Assembly: GCF_019112545.1 (NCBI RefSeq)
Contig: NW_025064963.1
Location: 1-48,887, forward strand
DNA length: 48,887 nucleotides
Source of the DNA: Guyanagaster necrorhizus
Lineage: Eukaryota; Basidiomycota; Agaricomycetes; Agaricales; Physalacriaceae
Direction: 5' to 3'
Shown: positions 44,781 through 48,887 of the stretch, in pieces
Position numbering within the stretch: the stretch's first letter is position 1
How the letters are laid out: each line of letters opens with the position of its first letter
Program-made: the position numbers and the translations under genes
The notes under the pieces: generated by a model
What the model saw: the letters and a program-made list of their open reading frames with translations, nothing else
What the model was told of the DNA's origin: nothing
Database searches by the model: none

Positions 44781-44907
44781 GCAATTTCACTGGGTCAGTG
44801 AAGGACTTTCATGGTGTGTGATCAACAACCACTAGTCAGACTGATAAAGGCTCTATAGTTACTTCTATGCCTATTCTACCTATGCATTTGAATATACCCC
44901 AGACTCT
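44777..44907 (+). pseudogene. pol: start of pol of element X
   Basis: The −1 frame reads SNFTGSVKDFHGV, then SQTDKGSIVTSMPILPMHLN, matching the pol start of A and J. It ends where copia element K inserted. The rest of this pol should lie beyond the right edge of the window. Confidence 0.7.
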
Positions 44908-45110
44908 TGTTGCAGGCAGGTTACTTTTACGCAGTGGATAATAGGCCAGACTGAGTATGATGGTCAATTGCTTAAAGGCAGAGGTACGTATGACTACTAC
45001 TTACCTGAGTATGATGGTCAATTGCTTAAAGGCAATTGACCGTCGACTCAGGACAAAACTGTCTATGCTTATATAAGGTTGACATCAGGTACTTGTGTCA
45101 TCCCACAACA
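44908..45110 (-). repeat. 3' LTR of K (203 bp)
   Basis: It runs from TGTTGCAGG to CCCACAACA, with the inverted end repeat TGTTG/CAACA. It contains CTTATATAAG near 45070, two copies of a 30-bp direct repeat (44951-44980 and 45005-45034) and a hairpin. Confidence 0.92.
45004..45052. repeat. long hairpin in the LTR of K
   Basis: GGTCAATTGC and GCAATTGACC form a perfect 10-bp stem around a 6-nt loop, TTAAAG. The outer CCTGAG and CTCAGG also pair, with a few mismatches between. The left arm is part of the repeated 30-bp unit. Confidence 0.85.
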
Positions 45111-45120
45111 CTCCTCCTCG
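45111..45120 (-). other. polypurine tract of K
   Basis: CTCCTCCTCG on the plus strand reads CGAGGAGGAG on the element strand, directly before its 3' LTR. Confidence 0.8.
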
Positions 45121-45132
45121 ACACAATACTTC

Positions 45133-48100
45133 TCAGAGTTCAAGACCCAACAGCCTGATCATGTGAGTCATCTTCTCCTTCCCTAAGGCCTTTGTGAAGA
45201 TGTCAGCAGGCATGTCTTCTGTGTGAAGATGTTCAATATGTATGTGCCCCTACTCAACCTCATCTCATAACCAGTAGAAGTGGAGGTCAAGATGTTTGAC
45301 ACAACCATGATGATCAGGATTGCGAGCAACAGAGAGAGCAGACTGGTTGTCAATCAGCAGTGGCGATGGTGACAAATGATGGAAGCCAAATTCTGTGAAC
45401 AGGTTTTGCAGCCACAGAATTTCCTGTCCAGCAGAGACAGCAGCCACATATTCAGCCTCTGTGGTCGATAAGGTTACTATAGATTGTAGCTGACTCATCC
45501 AGCTGACTGCGCCTGTGCCCATTTTAACAACATATCCTGAGGTTGAGCACCCATTGTCTGGATTTCCACCATGATCTGCATCTGTGTACGTTTTGAACAG
45601 GTCTGGGTTTGTAGCATCAGGTGAATATGTCAATTTTAGGTCGATTGTTCCCTTTATGTATCTGAGGAGGCGTTTCAGGGCCTCCCAATGCCTCAATCCA
45701 GGGTTTTTGCTGAAACATGATAGGACGCTGACTGCAAAAGCTATGTCAGGACGAGTGGCGATGGCCAGATATGCTACAGAGCCAAGGATTTGGAGATATG
45801 GGATGTGCCGCATGGTTTCCCATTCCTCTGGAGTAGCAGGAGACATTGAGCTGGATAGCTTAGTGTGTGGATTGAGAGGAGTACTGACACTGTTACAGTC
45901 AGACATTCTGGTACATTTTAGGATTTTTTGGATGTACTGTGGTTGAAAGAGTGTGAGTGTTCGGTTTAGATGGTCTCTGTGTATTTCGACACCGAGGAGG
46001 AATGAAGTTGGACCTAGATCGTGAAGTTTGAAGTGCTTCTTGAGATCATCGACAACATGTCATGCAGACTCCATGGACTTTGCGGCAATTGTTACATCGT
46101 CAACAAACACCGGAACAATAATCCGAGCATCATCTCTCTTGTACACCCATATGCTGTGAACACAGCATACTCTGTCAAAGCCCATCTTGGTCATAGCGCT
46201 GTGGAGCTTTTTGTGCCATTCATATCCAGCCTGCTTCAGTTCATAGATGGACTTGAAGAGACGAAGCACTCAGCTCTTGTCCTTTGTCTCAAATCCCTCT
46301 GGTTGTTGAAGGTATACCTCCTCTTTTAGATCACCATTCAGAAACGCTGATGAGATGTTCACACTCCAGAGCTCTAGGTCCTCAAGTGCAGCAAGAGTGA
46401 GGACTGTTCGGATGGCTGCCCATTTTGGAGTAGGAGAGAAGGTTTCAGTGTAGTCAAAACCTGGCCGCTATGAGTACCCTTTTGCGACATAGTGTGCCTT
46501 GTAGCGTTCAATAGATCCATCAGGGTTACGCTTCACTTTGAAGACCCATTTTCCACCTATAGCCTTTCACCCTGGAGGGAGCTTCACAAGCTCAAAGGTG
46601 CCACTCTCCTGCAGTGCATTCAATTCCTGCTGAGCTGTCTCATACCATTTTTCACTTTCCTCTCCTGGCCGAGTCATCGCCTCTGCAAGTGTCTTTGGTT
46701 CATTGTTGGGTGCAGATGCTTGGTTTGCCATCTCTATTGCTGTCTGAAATACAAGCTCAAGAGCTTCTGTATATGTGATATAGTCATCATCATGCAATAC
46801 AAAGGTCATTCCTGCAACAACATCTGTCTCAGTAAGCTCTGGCTCAGCAGTGGTTTCATCAATGGGATCAGAAAGGGGTTCATCTGAGTCTGGTGAGTTC
46901 ATCGCATTAGTGCCAGAATATTTACAGTGAAAACCACATCCAGTGTTTGAAGATGGGATTATAAGACCTTTAGAGTTGTATTGTGGCTCGAAGCATGCCT
47001 GAGGACGTAAAAGTGATGAAGAGGGTGTAGGAGATGTCGGAAGACTTGATAGTGGAGTAAGAGGTGATTCTGGAGGTGTTTGCATATTTGATAGAATGGA
47101 TGGAGCTGGCAAGGATGGTGATGATGATGATGATGGGAGTTGCTCAGATGGCGGAGATGGCTTATCAGTAGGTATGTTTTCTCCCCCTTGATGAGGCATC
47201 GCCGCATCAGGTATAGCAGTATCTGTGCTGTTATGTCTGTTTGTGAGAGATGTATCATCACCAAGAGGATTTATAATATTTTTGTGATTTCCAGGAAATA
47301 CACGCTCATCGAATACAGCATGGCTGGAGGTGATGAACTGCTGTGTAGATGGGTTCCAGAATAGCCAGCCTTTTACTCTCTCTGGATATCCAACAAAGAT
47401 ACATTTTTGGGTGTGTGACTCTAATGCTCGACGTCCCTTTTTTCATACTAGCACATATGCAAGACATCCAAACACGCGAAAGTGGGATATATCTGGTTTT
47501 CGGTGATTTGGGTCCCATTCTGTGAAGGGTGTGGTGTTTGGAAGAGGATCTGTGGGGATGCGATTTCGGACATGAATGAATACTCGGAGAGCGAGGTTCC
47601 AAAATGATGGTGGGAGATGTGACTCATTTAGCATGGCAGTGATGGCCTCTGCAATTGTGCAGTTGGCTCGTTCTGCTGTGCCATTCTGGTATGGTTCATC
47701 GGGTTCAGTATGTCATCTTTTGATTTCATGCTCAGCACAGAAGTCGACAAACTTCTTTCCCATATATTCACCGCCTTTATCATCCTGAAACTCAATGATT
47801 TTGAGTCCTGGGTGGGTATTCTCTGCATATGCTTTGAACTGCTTGAAGGCATTAAAGGCATCACTTTTATACTTCAGAGGTGCAACAGCCCAAGTGTCAG
47901 ATGCACTGCAGATGAATGTTATCTAGTAGCGATAGCCCTCTGGAGTTGCGACAGGCATTGGACCTTTGATATCACTGTATACTCGCTCAAGAAGGTGTTT
48001 CTTCCACTCTGAGGGACCACAAGGAACATTGTGGTGATGCTGTTTGCCAGCGAGGCATGGTATGCAGATAGGATCAGTTGGAAGACCTGACTCTCACTTC

Positions 48101-48887
48101 ATTCCAGTTACTAGCTGCTTTGTATGCATGTGCCGTATAGTGTCCATGTTTCGATGACAGCAACGTCTGTGCCAAAGTGTGTTGTCCATCCGGCAGGTAC
48201 TTGTAGAGCTTGAGTTTGCAACGATAGTGGTCGATTTTGAGAACAAATGTGTGGTAGCATTGATATAGCCAATATTGCTCTCATTTACAGTTGCTGTGAA
48301 TCAGATCTTTTCACCCTAGCTGAAAGTGACATCTGATCCAGTGATTGAGATCCTGAATCCCTTTTCCCATGTAAGATGATAGGGCGATAAGAGATTACTT
48401 TTCAATGCTGGTACATGTAATGTGTTAAGAAGTTCCACTACCGAGCCTTTCTCTCCCTGAATCTCTGGCTCCAATACTACTGACCCAATCCCTGCTGAAT
48501 AAATGACTGAATTGTCTGCAAGATGAATGGGAATGACATGTAAAGCATAGAGTCAGAACCATTGTCGGTGAGGGGTCATATGACGAGAAGCACCTGTATC
48601 GGTATTCCAATGAGACACAGCAAGTGATGATAAATCAGTACTTGCTTGGCTAGCAGTCTTCTCCTTCACCTTGGCAGAGTTAGCAGCTTCCGAGTCCTTC
48701 TTTCTGGCCCCCTTGTGACGATACTTCCCAGCAGTACAGTCAGCAGCATGTTCACGGTCCTGTTTAAGTGAAAACTTCTTGGTTATACATTCTTCTTCTG
48801 CATGATTCTCACGAAGGCACCATCCACATTTTGCAGCGGCATTGGTGGCCCGATTTGTGGCTGAATGGAAAGGTGTGGCTTTGAGAG
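45133..48887 (-). pseudogene. pol: gag-pol of copia element K (knuckle, PR, IN, RT, RNase H)
   Basis: One frame runs from the window edge to TGA at 45133-45135 with about ten internal stops and no evident frameshift. The zinc knuckle CGWCLRENHAEEEC is at 48787-48828. The protease motif DTGAS is at 48586-48600. A GAG-pre-integrase zinc region (LWHRR...CIPCLAGKQ) lies near 48040-48170. The integrase core has YSDIKGP, FQDDKGGEY and QNGTAERAN (near 47650-47990). A Ser/Pro-rich linker is at about 46950-47200. Reverse transcriptase, near 45750-46560, has FVDD (VDD codons at 46096-46104). RNase H, near 45265-45690, has YTDADHGGN and STTEAEYVAA. Most stops fit CGA to TGA or CAG to TAG. All key catalytic residues that I checked remain. 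Confidence 0.93.

Larger units (their letters stand above)
44908..48887 (-). mobile_element. Ty1/copia retrotransposon K, 5' end outside the window
   Basis: Protein order along the minus strand is zinc knuckle, protease, integrase, reverse transcriptase, RNase H, then LTR, with integrase before reverse transcriptase as in Ty1/copia. CG dinucleotides are common, so it is young compared with its host X. The flank at 44903-44907 is ACTCT; the expected duplicate lies outside. Confidence 0.95.

Noticed and set aside
47110..47140. GAT-repeat stretch as a separate feature
   Set aside because: It is a short run coding serine in the Ser/Pro-rich linker of the copia polyprotein, not a distinct element.
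1..48887. CRISPR arrays, bacterial operons, defence or toxin systems
   Set aside because: No regularly spaced repeat-spacer pattern or such proteins are visible. The repeats are LTRs and retroelement internal regions.

Overview
This window is a nest of LTR retrotransposons, most probably from a filamentous fungus; a mushroom-forming basidiomycete is my best guess. I see no host gene, rRNA, tRNA or CRISPR array. Nearly all of it is built from one group of Ty3/gypsy chromoviruses (the Tf1/sushi type, with a chromodomain at the end of integrase). One Ty1/copia element enters from the right edge, and two copies of an unidentified 1.86-kb TG...CA insertion (R1) are present. The fungal guess rests on Tf1/sushi-like self-priming, the fungal-style copia and chromovirus proteins, and loss of CG dinucleotides by C-to-T change.

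Layout. R1 copy a (1-581) sits in the gag tail of element A (+, 582-5033), whose 3' LTR abuts element B (-, 5034-6712, integrase side missing). Element Z is in two pieces: 3' LTR and integrase end at 6713-8091 (-), gag to integrase at about 11681-16221 (+). Element Y is in four main pieces: 3' LTR and pol end 8092-11680 (-, with R1 copy b at 9088-10946), 5' LTR and gag 16222-28376 (+), pol front 30065-32591 (-). Element X has its 3' LTR and pol end at 28377-30064 (-), and its 5' LTR and gag at 32592-44907 (+). Element G (17094-25301, -) is complete inside Y with a GACAG target duplication. Element J (35812-44268, -) is complete inside X with an ATAAT duplication. Copia element K (44908 to the window end, -) lies in the pol start of X.

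The split elements are best explained by an old three-break rearrangement. Paired LTRs, matching target duplications and continuous coding sequence show which pieces belong together. Two of its junctions fall in the window, near 11680 and 30064. A mis-assembly must be excluded.

Order of a full element, pieced from J, G, X and Y: LTR with TATA box; primer-binding site complementary to the transcript start; a 56-nt leader; an open frame that begins with a membrane helix and a coiled coil; capsid-like region and CCHC knuckle; pol in the -1 frame (protease, reverse transcriptase, RNase H, integrase, chromodomain); polypurine tract; LTR. All copies carry stop codons, mostly CGA to TGA, CAG to TAG or TGG to TAG/TGA. 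J and K keep many CG dinucleotides and most catalytic residues, so they are the youngest. A, B, Z, Y, X and G have almost no CG left.
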